The notes under the pieces were generated by a model. It was given only the letters and a program-made list of their open reading frames with translations. It was not told where the DNA came from and searched no databases. Positions 49,192 through 59,766 of a stretch of DNA of 64,000 nt are shown here, piece by piece. Source of the stretch: Haemophilus parainfluenzae (GTDB taxonomy: Bacteria; Pseudomonadota; Gammaproteobacteria; Enterobacterales; Pasteurellaceae); assembly GCF_003253005.1 (NCBI RefSeq), contig NZ_QEPZ01000001.1, positions 426,394 through 490,393 on the forward strand. Reading direction: 5' to 3'. The stretch's first letter is position 1. Every line of letters begins with the position of its first letter. The position numbers and the translations under genes were made by a program.

Positions 49192-49344
49192 TTATTTTTT
49201 CAATAAAATTCGAATCAATAAGGCAATCGCCGCCGCATCATCCACTAAACCTAATGGGCCAAGCACCGCTTCAGGCAAAATATCAATGGGACTGAACAAA
49301 TAAATCAGAATAATGGCGATTTTAATTAACTTCGTTTTATTCAT
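49192..49344 (-). CDS. Small DUF1232/YkvA-like membrane protein
   Basis: An open frame of 50 residues reads on the minus strand from the ATG at 49344; an in-frame ATG two codons upstream (49350) is also possible. The product opens MNKTKLIKIAIILIYLFSPI and continues into a helix that holds the family pattern SPIDILPE...GLVDDAAAIALL, then ends in basic RILLKK. The conserved Pro/Asp-rich turn followed by VDD is the DUF1232 (YkvA) signature, and the protein is all one domain. No Shine-Dalgarno is obvious. It may be the next gene in line after the ferredoxin. Function unknown. Confidence 0.8.
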   Translation of the reverse strand: MNKTKLIKIAIILIYLFSPIDILPEAVLGPLGLVDDAAAIALLIRILLKK

Positions 49345-49379
49345 AGTCATTGGACGAAAAGAAAAAGATCAGGTAAATT

Positions 49380-49640
49380 CTACAACTTATCCGAATGGTG
49401 AATCATCACAAAACGTTCCCAAAGCTGCTCTTCACTTTCTTGATGTTCAGGATCTGGCTTAATGCAGTTTGTAATCGGGCAAACTTTTTGGCAGGTTGGC
49501 GTGTCATAATGACCGACGCATTCCGTACAAAGTACAGGATCGATCACATAGATCTCCTCGCCGATTGAAATTGCTTCATTCGGACATTCGGGGAGGCACA
49601 TATCGCAGTTTGTGCATTTGTTTGTGATCAGTAACGCCAT
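49380..49640 (-). CDS. YfhL family 2[4Fe-4S] ferredoxin
   Basis: The 86-residue product is a small electron carrier with two 4Fe-4S motifs: CTNCDMCLPEC with Cys9, 12, 15 and 19, and a second one, CTECVGHYDTPTCQKVCP, with an insertion between the cysteines as in YfhL-type (Alvin) ferredoxins. A C-terminal helix extends beyond (EEQLWERFVMIHHSDKL). It diverges from the RNase gene. Partner enzymes cannot be deduced here. Confidence 0.92.
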   Translation of the reverse strand: MALLITNKCTNCDMCLPECPNEAISIGEEIYVIDPVLCTECVGHYDTPTCQKVCPITNCIKPDPEHQESEEQLWERFVMIHHSDKL

Positions 49641-49715
49641 ACCATTCCTTTATATGAGAAAGCGGCGAATTATAGCCGACAAAAGCAAAATTGACAAAAT
49701 TTAAACAGGATTTTT

Positions 49716-50429
49716 ATGAAAAAACAGGTTTCCACTCTTTCCCTTATTGCCCTTGCCGCATTTAGTATTTGGCAATATTTCACTGAACACAAAAAAGACA
49801 CCAAACCGTCCCCTACAACCACACAACAGCAAAGTCAAAATGCGGTCAAAAACACCGAAGACTTTGGGAATTATGATGTCATCATGCGTGATGATACTAT
49901 TGGGCAAAACAAAAATGCCCCTGTTGATTACTATATGTTGGCCTTATCTTGGTCGCCAGCATTCTGTGAAAAACAACGTGCGCAATATGGCAATAATTTA
50001 CCCGATTCAGCGCAATATCAATGTAGTACAAAAAATCAATTTGGCTGGGTAGTGCATGGTTTATGGCCACAAAATGCCAATGCACGTTCTGTCACGGATC
50101 ACCCACGTTTTTGTAAGGGTGATTTAGCGCCACTTCCTTTTGAAACGCTCGAGCCTTACCTTTCAATCTCGCCTGGCGCAAAATTGTTGCAAGGCGAATG
50201 GGAAAAACACGGTAGCTGCGCCTTTGATTCAGCGGAAGCTTATTTCAAACAAGAGAAAGCATTATTTGAATCACTCTCTTTGCCAAACGAACAATTAAGC
50301 CGTAAAGAATTATTTCAATGGATGAAGCAACATAATCCGCAATTAAAAGGCACTTATTTAGGGGCGAGCCATAATGAACTATTCATTTGTTACAATCGCC
50401 AGTGGGAAGTAATCGATTGCCAAAAATAA
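49716..50429 (+). CDS. rna: Ribonuclease T2 family (RNase I)
   Basis: RNase I is a periplasmic, non-specific RNA endonuclease. The 237-residue product has an N-terminal hydrophobic anchor or signal (first 22 residues, with no clear cleavage site), a Thr/Gln-rich linker, and both T2 active-site motifs: CAS I VVHGLWPQN and CAS II EWEKHGSC, with paired cysteines around them. It is followed by pgk on the same strand, beyond a separate promoter. Confidence 0.93.
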   Translation: MKKQVSTLSLIALAAFSIWQYFTEHKKDTKPSPTTTQQQSQNAVKNTEDFGNYDVIMRDDTIGQNKNAPVDYYMLALSWSPAFCEKQRAQYGNNLPDSAQYQCSTKNQFGWVVHGLWPQNANARSVTDHPRFCKGDLAPLPFETLEPYLSISPGAKLLQGEWEKHGSCAFDSAEAYFKQEKALFESLSLPNEQLSRKELFQWMKQHNPQLKGTYLGASHNELFICYNRQWEVIDCQK

Positions 50430-50461
50430 GTGGAATTCGCTTTTTTATTTGATCTACATCG

Positions 50462-50489
50462 TTACAACCTAGTCAGAACTAGGTATAAT
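50462..50489 (+). promoter_or_regulatory. pgk promoter with palindromic spacer
   Basis: TTACAA (50462-50467) and a perfect TATAAT (50484-50489) are spaced by 16 bases. The spacer is exactly a perfect inverted repeat, CCTAGT-CAGA-ACTAGG, placing an operator-like palindrome between the two hexamers. Confidence 0.65.
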
Positions 50490-50527
50490 GTTTGAGTTTA
50501 ATTTTAACTAACCCAAGAGGAAAGATT

Positions 50528-51688
50528 ATGTCAGTAATCAAAATGACCGACTTAGATTTAAAAGGTAAACGTGTATTTATTCGCGCGGACTTAAACGTAC
50601 CGGTAAAAGATGGCAAAGTGACATCTGATGCGCGTATTCGTGCGACTATCCCGACGTTAAAACTGGCTTTAGAGAAAGGCGCAAAAGTGATGGTTACCTC
50701 TCACTTAGGTCGTCCAACTGAAGGTGAATTCAAACCTGAAGACTCTTTACAGCCGGTTGTTGATTACTTAAAAAACGCAGGCTTCAATGTGCGTTTAGAA
50801 CAAGACTACTTAAACGGTGTGGATGTTAAAGAAGGCGAAATCGTTGTTTTAGAAAACGTTCGTGTAAACAAAGGCGAGAAGAAAAACGATCCTGAATTAG
50901 GTAAAAAATATGCCGCACTTTGTGATGTATTCGTGATGGATGCATTCGGTACAGCTCACCGTGCGCAAGCATCAACTTACGGCGTAGCAGAGTTTGCACC
51001 CATTGCCTGTGCAGGTCCATTACTTGCAGCAGAATTAGATGCGTTAGGCAAAGCATTAAAAGAGCCTGCTCGTCCGATGGTCGCGATTGTAGGCGGTTCT
51101 AAAGTTTCCACTAAATTAGAAGTATTAAACTCTCTTTCAAAAATTGCTGACCAAATTATCGTAGGTGGTGGTATTGCAAATACGTTCATTGCAGCAGCTG
51201 GCCACAATGTGGGTAAATCGTTATATGAAGCAGATTTAATCCCTGTAGCAAAAGAATTAGCAGCAAGCACTGATATCCCAGTTCCAGTTGATGTACGTGT
51301 TGGTACTGAATTCTCTGAAACAGCTCCTGCAACAGAAAAATTAGTCACTGAAGTGAAAGACGATGAATCTATCTTCGATATCGGTGATAAATCTGCAGAA
51401 CAATTAGCAGAAATCATCAAAAATGCAAAAACCGTTTTATGGAATGGTCCAGTTGGCGTATTTGAATTCCCTAACTTCCGTAAAGGGACTGAAATCATTT
51501 CTCACGCGATTGCAAACAGCGATGCATTCTCTATCGCAGGGGGCGGTGATACTTTAGCAGCTATCGATTTATTCGGTATTGCAGATAAAATCTCTTACAT
51601 TTCAACTGGTGGCGGCGCCTTCTTAGAATTCGTAGAAGGCAAAGTATTACCAGCAGTCGAAATTCTTGAAAAACGTGCGAACGGTTAA
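50528..51688 (+). CDS. pgk: Phosphoglycerate kinase
   Basis: Pgk makes ATP from 1,3-bisphosphoglycerate in glycolysis and works in reverse in gluconeogenesis. I use the ATG at 50528 (386 residues), with AGAGGAA upstream. The bacterial family pattern is complete: [34 protein letters not shown]-type region, [26 protein letters not shown] and the C-terminal GGGDTLAAI...[10 protein letters not shown]. fba follows after 80 bases; the pair is the usual Haemophilus order. Codon use looks typical of a highly expressed gene. Confidence 0.98.
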   Translation: MSVIKMTDLDLKGKRVFIRADLNVPVKDGKVTSDARIRATIPTLKLALEKGAKVMVTSHLGRPTEGEFKPEDSLQPVVDYLKNAGFNVRLEQDYLNGVDVKEGEIVVLENVRVNKGEKKNDPELGKKYAALCDVFVMDAFGTAHRAQASTYGVAEFAPIACAGPLLAAELDALGKALKEPARPMVAIVGGSKVSTKLEVLNSLSKIADQIIVGGGIANTFIAAAGHNVGKSLYEADLIPVAKELAASTDIPVPVDVRVGTEFSETAPATEKLVTEVKDDESIFDIGDKSAEQLAEIIKNAKTVLWNGPVGVFEFPNFRKGTEIISHAIANSDAFSIAGGGDTLAAIDLFGIADKISYISTGGGAFLEFVEGKVLPAVEILEKRANG

Positions 51689-51768
51689 TTAAATGGCTTC
51701 TATCCCCTCTGCACAGAGGAGATAAATATTGATTTTTCAAACCCTCCAAAACAAAAGGAAACACAACT

Positions 51769-52848
<1,080 letters not shown>

Positions 52849-52868
52849 TCCATAAAAATAGACTAAAA

Positions 52869-52901
52869 TAAGACCGCACTTTGTTAGTGCGGTTTTTTTA
52901 T
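52869..52901 (+). terminator. Uptake-signal terminator after fba
   Basis: AGACCGCACT and AGTGCGGTTT form a stem with a 5-base loop, followed by a T-run. The left arm is a full uptake core. Confidence 0.9.
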
Positions 52902-52932
52902 TTTATATAACCTAAAATATCGGCCATTATCT

Positions 52933-54177
52933 ATGCAAATTACAAAACAAAATTGGTTACCTACTATAATAAACTTTGCTGTAACGCTTTTCTTTCTTTC
53001 GATATTTATTGTCAAAGGTGGATATAATGCTGCGCCTGCTCTACTGATGTTAATCGGTTTAGGTTATGGCGTTTATGCTTTAATCAAGAAACCACTTTTA
53101 AACTTATCGAAAGTTGATAAATGGTTAATTTATAGCTACCTTTTTTATTTTCTTACATTTGTACTTTCCCTCTGCATTAACGGGGGAAAAATGCGTGATC
53201 TTGATTCCGCAAGTCGCGTCGTTTTCTTTGTCCTTGTTTTGCTTTTACTATTAAAGTATCCCATCAAAACTTGCGTTTTGAGTTACTCTATTCCACTTGG
53301 TGGTATTGTTTCTGTCTGTATCGCGCTTTATGATAAATTTATCTTGAATCTACGCCCAGAGCAAAACCCTCGAATTATGCATATTCAAGGTGGTGATATT
53401 TCTATGTCATTAGGCATTTTGAGCCTGATTATTGCCCTATATGCTTATCAGAAAAGAGAGGGGAAACTGACCGTTCTTAGTGTGATTGGTGGCTTATGTG
53501 GCATCGTAGGAAGTTTACTTTCCACTGCTCGTGGAGGATGGATTGCGTTACCGCTCTTACTTATTATTATCCTTTGGATTTATCGCCATTCCCTTTCAAA
53601 ACGTTTTTTCCTGACTTTCTTTGGAATCATTGCCGTAGCAAGCGTTGGCATTAGCCAAATGCCCAATAACCGAATTATGGAACGAATTAATGTTGCTCAA
53701 AAAGATATCCAACTTTATCTAGACAAAAATAATGGCAACACCTCTCTAGGTGCTCGTTTTGAAATGTGGAAAAGTGCGATTGCAATGGCGAAAGAAAAGC
53801 CGTTATTTGGTTGGGGTATTCAAGGCGCAACAGAAAAACGTAAGCAAGAAACGAAAGAAAAAATTGCTACGGGTAATATTGGACAATTTACTCATGCTCA
53901 TAATCAATATTTAGACGACCTATCTAAACGAGGAATTGTTGGGTTGCTCGCCTTACTTGCTGTTTTATTTATCCCTCTACGTACCTTTATGAAAAACCTA
54001 AAAACAGCAAATAATGAGATCAAACTAATTGCAACATTAGGCGTTGCCCATATTTTATCTGTGATGGTCTATGGCTTAAGCCAAGGTTTCTTGGTGCATA
54101 ATTCAGGTACTATTTTTTACTTTTTCTTAACGATTGTGTTTTATACCGCAATACGAACACGGCAAAAGGCAGAATAA
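52933..54177 (+). CDS. O-antigen ligase/polymerase family membrane protein
   Basis: The 414-residue product has about 10-12 membrane helices and a large periplasmic loop near the middle, the WaaL/Wzy_C layout. The family core STARGGWIALPLLLI (about 190-205) carries the conserved arginine, and HAHNQYLDDLSKRG (about 320-335) carries the conserved histidine. Such proteins join glycans to lipid A-core or to glycoproteins. It overlaps the next gene, a GT9 transferase (TAATG), so both likely work in surface glycan assembly. Substrate unknown. Confidence 0.85.
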   Translation: MQITKQNWLPTIINFAVTLFFLSIFIVKGGYNAAPALLMLIGLGYGVYALIKKPLLNLSKVDKWLIYSYLFYFLTFVLSLCINGGKMRDLDSASRVVFFVLVLLLLLKYPIKTCVLSYSIPLGGIVSVCIALYDKFILNLRPEQNPRIMHIQGGDISMSLGILSLIIALYAYQKREGKLTVLSVIGGLCGIVGSLLSTARGGWIALPLLLIIILWIYRHSLSKRFFLTFFGIIAVASVGISQMPNNRIMERINVAQKDIQLYLDKNNGNTSLGARFEMWKSAIAMAKEKPLFGWGIQGATEKRKQETKEKIATGNIGQFTHAHNQYLDDLSKRGIVGLLALLAVLFIPLRTFMKNLKTANNEIKLIATLGVAHILSVMVYGLSQGFLVHNSGTIFYFFLTIVFYTAIRTRQKAE

Positions 54178-55205
54178 TGAAAATTTTAGTCATTCGTAAC
54201 GATAAACTGGGGGATTTTGTTCAGGCGTTTCCGGCTTTTGCGATGTTGAAAGCCTCAAATTCTGAGCTAAAACTGACCGCACTTGTGCCAGCTTATACTG
54301 CCCCATTGGCTCAAATTTGCCCCTATTTAGATGATGTCATCATTGATAGTGCCAAGAACGACAACGCGGATTTTAATCGTCTTGTTAAAGAAATCAAAGA
54401 GCAGCAATTTGACGGCATGATTAGCTTCTTTTCCAATACCCATAACGGTAAATTAGCTTGGAAAAGTGGGATTCCTTATCGTCTTGCACCCGCAACAAAA
54501 TGGGTGCAAATCCTTTATAACCATCGTTTAACACAACGCCGCTCACGCTCAGAAAAATCTGAAGCAGAGTATAATCAAGATCTGGCTCGGGCGTTCTTAA
54601 AGAAACACAACATGCCAATTGTGGACCCCAAACCGCCTTACCTTTCACTTCCTGAAAGTGCGGTTAAAAATCAACGTGTTTTTCTGCAAGAACAATTTGG
54701 TTTATCGGCAGATAAAAAATGGGTGTTTGTGCATAGCGGAACAGGTGGTTCAGCAACAAGTCTTTCGTTGACACAATATGCTCAATTGATACAAGGTTTG
54801 TTAAGCAAATTTGATTGCCAGATTATCTTAACAGCAGGACCTGGTGAGAGTGAAAAAGCCCATGAGTTAGCGGCAAAAATCGACAGCCCAAATGTGGTTG
54901 TTTACGATAAGAATAAAGGATTGGTTGATTTTTCACATTCTCTAGCTTGTGCGGATTTATTCATTGCAGGCTCTACTGGACCATTACATTTAAGCAGTGC
55001 ATTCAATGTGCCAACAATTGGGTTCTATCCAAATAGTCGGTCATCTCAGCCTCGTCGTTGGAAACCGATTAACGATGCAGACAAACACCTTGCTTTCTGC
55101 CCGCCAAAAGGGAAAGAGGAAATGAATTTAGGCTTAATTTCTATTGATGATGCCTTAGTGAAGATTGTCCCCTTCGTGCGAAAGGTGTGGCAAGCGGGTA
55201 ATTGA
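54177..55205 (+). CDS. Glycosyltransferase family 9 (heptosyltransferase-like)
   Basis: The 342-residue product is a GT-B enzyme of the ADP-heptose:LPS heptosyltransferase family. It opens MKILVIRNDKLGDFVQAFPA, the family signature in which the Asp-Lys-Leu-Gly-Asp run is conserved. The C-terminal half has VFVHSGTGGSA and AGSTGPLHLSSAFN, which bind the sugar nucleotide. Its acceptor is likely the LPS inner core. It is translationally coupled to the ligase gene, and its last 51 bases overlap the end of the convergent YczE-like gene. Confidence 0.88.
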   Translation: MKILVIRNDKLGDFVQAFPAFAMLKASNSELKLTALVPAYTAPLAQICPYLDDVIIDSAKNDNADFNRLVKEIKEQQFDGMISFFSNTHNGKLAWKSGIPYRLAPATKWVQILYNHRLTQRRSRSEKSEAEYNQDLARAFLKKHNMPIVDPKPPYLSLPESAVKNQRVFLQEQFGLSADKKWVFVHSGTGGSATSLSLTQYAQLIQGLLSKFDCQIILTAGPGESEKAHELAAKIDSPNVVVYDKNKGLVDFSHSLACADLFIAGSTGPLHLSSAFNVPTIGFYPNSRSSQPRRWKPINDADKHLAFCPPKGKEEMNLGLISIDDALVKIVPFVRKVWQAGN

Positions 55206-55820
55206 GTTTAAGCATAACTGCACAATCCAACCTATTGCGGCGGCAAAAACAACGGTACCAATTCCGACTGTGCCGCCGAGAATATAACCTAACACACAAA
55301 CCGACACTTCAAGGCTTGTTCTCACAATCCCCACTTTTAAATGAAGGCGTTGACAAAGTCCCACCATTAAACCATCTCGCGGGCCTGCCCCCTGATGACA
55401 AGTTAAATACAATGCCGTTCCTAATCCATAAAGCAAAAGCCCAATTCCCCCGAATAAAATTCGGCTAAAAAGTGCGGTTGGTTCTGGTACAATTTTCGTG
55501 GTTAAGCCAAGGAAAAAGGCAATCACAATAATATTCAGAATGGTGCCAAGCCCAAGCCTTAATTTGAGGGGAATCCAGGCTAACATTACCAAACAGCTAA
55601 TCCAAAATGATGACCAACCGATACTCACCTTAACTTGTAATGCCACACCTTGAGAAAGCACGGTCCAAGGTGAAGAGCCCAAATTAGCGAGCACAATTAA
55701 GCCATCTCCAATCCCCAGTATTGCCAATGCAAATAAGAGCATCGACATCGTTTTACCTTCGACTGACCATAGCGATTTGGCGGCCCAACTGGTGTGAGGA
55801 ATCACCCGTGCTTTTTTCAT
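55155..55820 (-). CDS. YczE/YitT-like integral membrane protein
   Basis: I take the ATG at 55820 (MKKARVIPHTSW, 221 residues) because a GGGA lies before it; upstream frame to 55937 is unlikely. The product has six or so membrane helices, and GDGLIVLANLGSSPWTVLSQG, YLTCHQGAGPRDGLMVGL and GGTVGIGTVVFAAAIGW are segments typical of the YczE family, whose function is not established beyond a link to surfactin export in Bacillus. It diverges from yjjI, sharing a CRP/FNR-like control region. Its final 51 bases overlap the convergent GT9 gene. Confidence 0.85.
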   Translation of the reverse strand: MKKARVIPHTSWAAKSLWSVEGKTMSMLLFALAILGIGDGLIVLANLGSSPWTVLSQGVALQVKVSIGWSSFWISCLVMLAWIPLKLRLGLGTILNIIVIAFFLGLTTKIVPEPTALFSRILFGGIGLLLYGLGTALYLTCHQGAGPRDGLMVGLCQRLHLKVGIVRTSLEVSVCVLGYILGGTVGIGTVVFAAAIGWIVQLCLNSITRLPHLSHEGDNLH

Positions 55821-55910
55821 ATTATTCCCATTTATATTTAACGCCGACATCATAATGGTAAACCTGATAAAACCCAAACATTTTAACGTCATATGATATA
55901 ACCGAATTGA

Positions 55911-55924
55911 CTGATAAATATCAT
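55911..55924 (+). promoter_or_regulatory. Candidate FNR site upstream of yjjI
   Basis: CTGATAAATATCAT matches the FNR consensus TTGAT-N4-ATCAA at 8 of 10 fixed positions. It lies about 87-100 bases before the yjjI start and next to the CRP site, suiting an anaerobically induced glycyl radical enzyme. Confidence 0.45.
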
Positions 55925-55946
55925 AAATGTGATGCAAATCACATTA
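55925..55946 (+). promoter_or_regulatory. CRP site in the yjjI/yczE-like control region
   Basis: TGTGA-TGCAAA-TCACA is a perfect match to the CRP core (TGTGA-N6-TCACA) and its flanks AAA and TTA extend the symmetry. It lies between divergent genes and may act on both, giving carbon-source control. Confidence 0.75.
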
Positions 55947-56010
55947 TCAAAATTGTCATCACTCATTCACTGACTTAAAATAAGCTACCCTTTTTAATCA
56001 GGACATCATT

Positions 56011-57552
56011 ATGCTTGCATCTCTTCAAGATATTTTGGATACCGTAAAATCCAACACGCTCACCTATCAACAAAAACTCATGTGTTTAGGCAATATTGCC
56101 GAGCGATTATTTGACCCTCGTGAATTATTAGGTTACACAGATGAAGAATGGCAATTCCTTCAAAATCAAATGATCTGTGATTTAAACGAAGGCTATGCGA
56201 TTTATCGCCCGCGTTATATTTTGCCGGATTACAATGTGTATATTAAAAAAGGCTGTGAATTCCTTGAATTGCCAGCGCCAAAAGATCTTGATGAAGCATT
56301 AGATGGCTTATTGATTTTATATTCCCACGTGCCATCAATTACCACATTCCCGGTTTACATTGGGCGATTAGACATGCTACTTGACCCGTTTATTACCGAT
56401 GAAGAACAAGACTACATCAAAATTAAACGTTTCTTAAATCATGTGGATAAAACTGTGCCAGATTCATTCTGCCATGCCAATATTGGGCCTTATGACACCA
56501 AAGCAGGGCGTTTGATTTTAAAAGCGGTGATTGAGCTAGAAGCACCAACACCCAATATGACCATTCGTTACGATAAGAGCAAAACAAGTCGTGAATTTGC
56601 AGAATTAGCAGCAAAAGCGTGCTTATTGGTTTCTAAACCGTCTTTTGCCAATGATGCTTACTATATTTCTGACTTAGGTGAACAATATGGTATTGCAAGT
56701 TGCTATAACGCACTACCTGAATGTGGAGGGGCTTATACCCTCACTCGCTTGCGCTTAGGGACTATCGCGCGCGCCTGTAAAACCGTGGATGAAATGGTCA
56801 ATGAGCTCTTACCTCGTGTAGCAAAATGTGCGCTCTCTACTATGGATAAACGCCATAAATTTGTTGTGGAAGAAAGTAACTTCTTTAACTCGTCATTCCT
56901 CGAAAAAGAAGGGTTTATCAAACGGACTAATTTTACGGGAATGTTTGCCATTGTTGGTCTCGCAGATGCGGCAAATCATTTATTGCAACAAGAAGGACTA
57001 AATGAAACCTTTGGTAAAAGCCAACGGGGTGATGAAATTGCGACCTTGATTATGGATAAATTAAAAGAAGTCACGGATAACCATGAAGGCGTGTATGCTG
57101 AACGCACGGGCAACCGTTATTTATTACATGCGCAAGTGGGTGCAAGCAATCATGAAGAAGATAAACGTAATGCGCCTGCACATCGCATTCGTGTGGGTGA
57201 AGAACCAACATTATTAGCTCATTTAAAACAATCAGCGCCATTCCATAAGTACTTCCCATCAGGTACAGGAGATTTGTTTGCCTTTGACCAAACCTATGTG
57301 GATCATTTAGATGCCGTCGTTGATATTATCGATGGTTCATTTGCACAAGGTTATCGCTATATCACCACTTACCTTAAAAACACCGATTTGATTCGTGTGA
57401 CAGGCTATTTAGTGAAGAAAAGCGAAGTGGAAAAATACCGTAAAGGTGAAGTGGCATTGCGTGATACCACTTGGTATGGTTCTGGTACCGATGATTGTGC
57501 ACAAGTGTTTGACCGTCAATTACGCAATGAACAAGATGTAAGTGCAAGCTAG
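56011..57552 (+). CDS. yjjI: YjjI family glycyl radical enzyme
   Basis: YjjI is a glycyl radical enzyme of unknown reaction, active only without oxygen. The 513-residue product has the glycyl-radical loop RVTGYLVKK, which puts the radical glycine at residue 465, and candidate active-site cysteines in CYNALPECGGAYTL (Cys231, Cys238). The N-terminus MLASLQDILDTVKS is family-typical. Its activase YjjW, normally encoded alongside, is not next to it: cyaY-recQ follows after a terminator. Upstream are a perfect CRP site and an FNR-like site, both fitting expression in anaerobic, sugar-poor conditions. Confidence 0.9.
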   Translation: MLASLQDILDTVKSNTLTYQQKLMCLGNIAERLFDPRELLGYTDEEWQFLQNQMICDLNEGYAIYRPRYILPDYNVYIKKGCEFLELPAPKDLDEALDGLLILYSHVPSITTFPVYIGRLDMLLDPFITDEEQDYIKIKRFLNHVDKTVPDSFCHANIGPYDTKAGRLILKAVIELEAPTPNMTIRYDKSKTSREFAELAAKACLLVSKPSFANDAYYISDLGEQYGIASCYNALPECGGAYTLTRLRLGTIARACKTVDEMVNELLPRVAKCALSTMDKRHKFVVEESNFFNSSFLEKEGFIKRTNFTGMFAIVGLADAANHLLQQEGLNETFGKSQRGDEIATLIMDKLKEVTDNHEGVYAERTGNRYLLHAQVGASNHEEDKRNAPAHRIRVGEEPTLLAHLKQSAPFHKYFPSGTGDLFAFDQTYVDHLDAVVDIIDGSFAQGYRYITTYLKNTDLIRVTGYLVKKSEVEKYRKGEVALRDTTWYGSGTDDCAQVFDRQLRNEQDVSAS

Positions 57553-57557
57553 AAAAA

Positions 57558-57597
57558 AAGTGCGGTCGAAAAATTCTTTGTTTTTTTGACCGCACTT
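57558..57597. terminator. Uptake-signal dyad terminator between yjjI and recQ
   Basis: AAGTGCGGTC and GACCGCACTT form a 10-base stem around a 20-base T-rich loop. Two full uptake cores face each other, and the right one overlaps the recQ stop codon, so recQ ends inside it. Confidence 0.85.
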
Positions 57598-59461
57598 ATT
57601 CTTTTTCTGCCTTTTCTAAAATTGCTTTGTGCTCTCGAATCAATGCCATAAACGGCTGCCCAAATCGTTCTAATTTGATCGACCCTACGCCATTAATTTG
57701 TAACATTTCAATATTACTTGTTGGCATATACTGCGCCATTTCCTGTAACGTTGCATCGTTAAAGACAATATAAGGTGGAATATTTTCTTTATCCGCTAGC
57801 TGCTTGCGTAGGAAACGTAAACGAGCAAACAGATCTTTATCGTAATTTGCCACTGTATTTTTATGGGACGTATGCACAATTTTATTAATGGATGAAATGC
57901 GCGGCATTGCTAATTCAAGCGGCACTTCGCCTTTTAAAACAGGTCTTGCACTTTCTGTGAGCTGAAGCGTGGCACTATTAAACTCACCAAGCACTTGTTG
58001 AATAAAACCCAGATGAATAAGCTGACGAATGACAGATTGCCAATGTTCTTTGCTTTTATCTTTACCAATGCCATAAACACTTAACTTATCATGTTGGCGT
58101 TCTACAATTTTCTGATTATGCATCCCTCGCAATACCGCAATCACATATTGCACACCGAAACATTGACCCACACGATAAATCGTCGACATCACTTTTTGCG
58201 CATCAATTAAGCCATCATATTTCTTTGGCGGGTCAAGACAAATATCGCAGTTTTGGCAGGACGTTTGACGATGTTCACCAAAATAATTGAGTAACACTAA
58301 ACGTCGGCAAGTTTGACTTTCGGCAAATTCACCGATAGCTTCCAATTTATGTTGCTCAATTTGACGCTGTGGCGTCTCTGGTTTTTCAAGCAGAATTTTC
58401 TGTAACCAAGCATAATCAGCTGGTTCGTAGAAAAGCACCGCTTCCGCAGGTAAATCATCTCGGCCCGCACGACCAGTTTCTTGATAATATGATTCAATGC
58501 TTCTCGGCAAATCAAAATGGGCGACAAAACGCACATTAGATTTATTAATGCCCATACCAAACGCAATCGTCGCAACTACAACTTGAACATTATCTCGTTG
58601 AAAATCTTGCTGGACGCGTTCTCGCAGAGCGGTTTCCATTCCCGCATGATACGCTGCAGCCGACACGCCTTTATTTCGCAAAGTTTCGGCTATACGTTCC
58701 ACCTTCGAACGACTATTACAATATACAATGCCGCTTTTGCCTTTTTGAGCTAACACAAAACTCGTAAGCTGCTCCATCGGCTTAAATTTTTCTTCCAACG
58801 TATAACGAATATTCGGACGGTCAAAACTGCCAATATATTTATGAGGATTATCTAATTTAAGATGAGTGAGAATATCCTGTCTTGTCGCGTAATCCGCTGT
58901 CGCCGTCAATGCCATAATTGGCGCATTTGGAAACGCTGCTTTTAAGCCGCCAAGTTGGGTATATTCAGGACGGAAATCATGGCCCCATTGTGAAATACAG
59001 TGCGCTTCATCAATGGCGATAAAGGAAATTTGAGTATAAGAAATCAGCTGAAAAAAGCTGTTTGTCATCACTTTTTCAGGCGAAACATATAATAATTTTA
59101 ATTGACCTGAAATCAGCTTATTTTCAACTTGCTGTTGTTGTTCTGGCGTCTGACTAGAGTTTAGAAAATCGGCTTCAATGCCGTTTGCTTGGAGTTGATC
59201 CACCTGATCTTTCATTAAAGAAATCAAAGGCGAAATCACTAATGTGAGACCAGGAAAACAAAGTGCTGGAATTTGATAACACAGGGATTTGCCATTTCCT
59301 GTGGCCATCACCACTAAGGCATCCTGACCACTTAACGCAGCGTGAATCACTTCTTCCTGCCCTTTGCGGAAAGATTGGTAACCAAAAACAGACCGCAACG
59401 TATGAAGTGCGGTCGTTTTTAAGTCTGTTTTTTGCGGGGCATGTTCCGCGAATTCGGCCAT
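57596..59461 (-). CDS. recQ: ATP-dependent DNA helicase RecQ
   Basis: RecQ unwinds DNA 3' to 5' in recombination and replication-fork repair. From the ATG at 59461 ([10 protein letters not shown]) the product is 621 residues. Helicase motifs are in order: Walker [17 protein letters not shown] box in [14 protein letters not shown], helicase-C motifs with [17 protein letters not shown] and QETGRAGRD, a zinc-binding cysteine block (CRR...[11 protein letters not shown]), an RQC winged helix and a C-terminal HRDC domain. The start overlaps the cyaY stop (TAATG), so translation is coupled to frataxin. Confidence 0.96.
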   Translation of the reverse strand: MAEFAEHAPQKTDLKTTALHTLRSVFGYQSFRKGQEEVIHAALSGQDALVVMATGNGKSLCYQIPALCFPGLTLVISPLISLMKDQVDQLQANGIEADFLNSSQTPEQQQQVENKLISGQLKLLYVSPEKVMTNSFFQLISYTQISFIAIDEAHCISQWGHDFRPEYTQLGGLKAAFPNAPIMALTATADYATRQDILTHLKLDNPHKYIGSFDRPNIRYTLEEKFKPMEQLTSFVLAQKGKSGIVYCNSRSKVERIAETLRNKGVSAAAYHAGMETALRERVQQDFQRDNVQVVVATIAFGMGINKSNVRFVAHFDLPRSIESYYQETGRAGRDDLPAEAVLFYEPADYAWLQKILLEKPETPQRQIEQHKLEAIGEFAESQTCRRLVLLNYFGEHRQTSCQNCDICLDPPKKYDGLIDAQKVMSTIYRVGQCFGVQYVIAVLRGMHNQKIVERQHDKLSVYGIGKDKSKEHWQSVIRQLIHLGFIQQVLGEFNSATLQLTESARPVLKGEVPLELAMPRISSINKIVHTSHKNTVANYDKDLFARLRFLRKQLADKENIPPYIVFNDATLQEMAQYMPTSNIEMLQINGVGSIKLERFGQPFMALIREHKAILEKAEKE

Positions 59462-59766
59462 TAGAATGTTACCGTTTCTCCGTGAGCGGCAACCGCCTCG
59501 GTTAAACAATCCCAAAAGCGTTTGCCATCATTTGCTGCCCAATCGTTGTTTTTATAGGAAAAATGAAATCCACCCAAGCGGCTCGCAAGCCAAAGCTCAA
59601 GAAGCGGTTCTTGCTTATTAATCACGATTTGTGAGCGGTCATCAAATGTGATCGTGAATACCGAACCTTGTATTTCGCAATCCACATCGCAATCTTGATT
59701 CTCTAACTCTTCTTCAATTTTTTGCCAAACCTGTTCAATATTTTGGTGAAATTCTGCAACATTCAT
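59461..59766 (-). CDS. cyaY: Frataxin homologue CyaY
   Basis: CyaY binds iron and tunes iron-sulfur cluster assembly on IscS. The 101-residue product has the family length. It shows the acidic first helix ([19 protein letters not shown], then DCDVDCE) used for iron binding, the strand [18 protein letters not shown], the WLASR motif with [14 protein letters not shown], and a final helix. It is followed by recQ in a coupled pair, and it diverges from lptM and lysA. Confidence 0.96.
   Translation of the reverse strand: MNVAEFHQNIEQVWQKIEEELENQDCDVDCEIQGSVFTITFDDRSQIVINKQEPLLELWLASRLGGFHFSYKNNDWAANDGKRFWDCLTEAVAAHGETVTF

Noticed and set aside
50977..51498. 173-codon frame antisense to pgk
   Set aside because: It is a shadow of a highly biased gene: no ribosome site and no recognisable domain.
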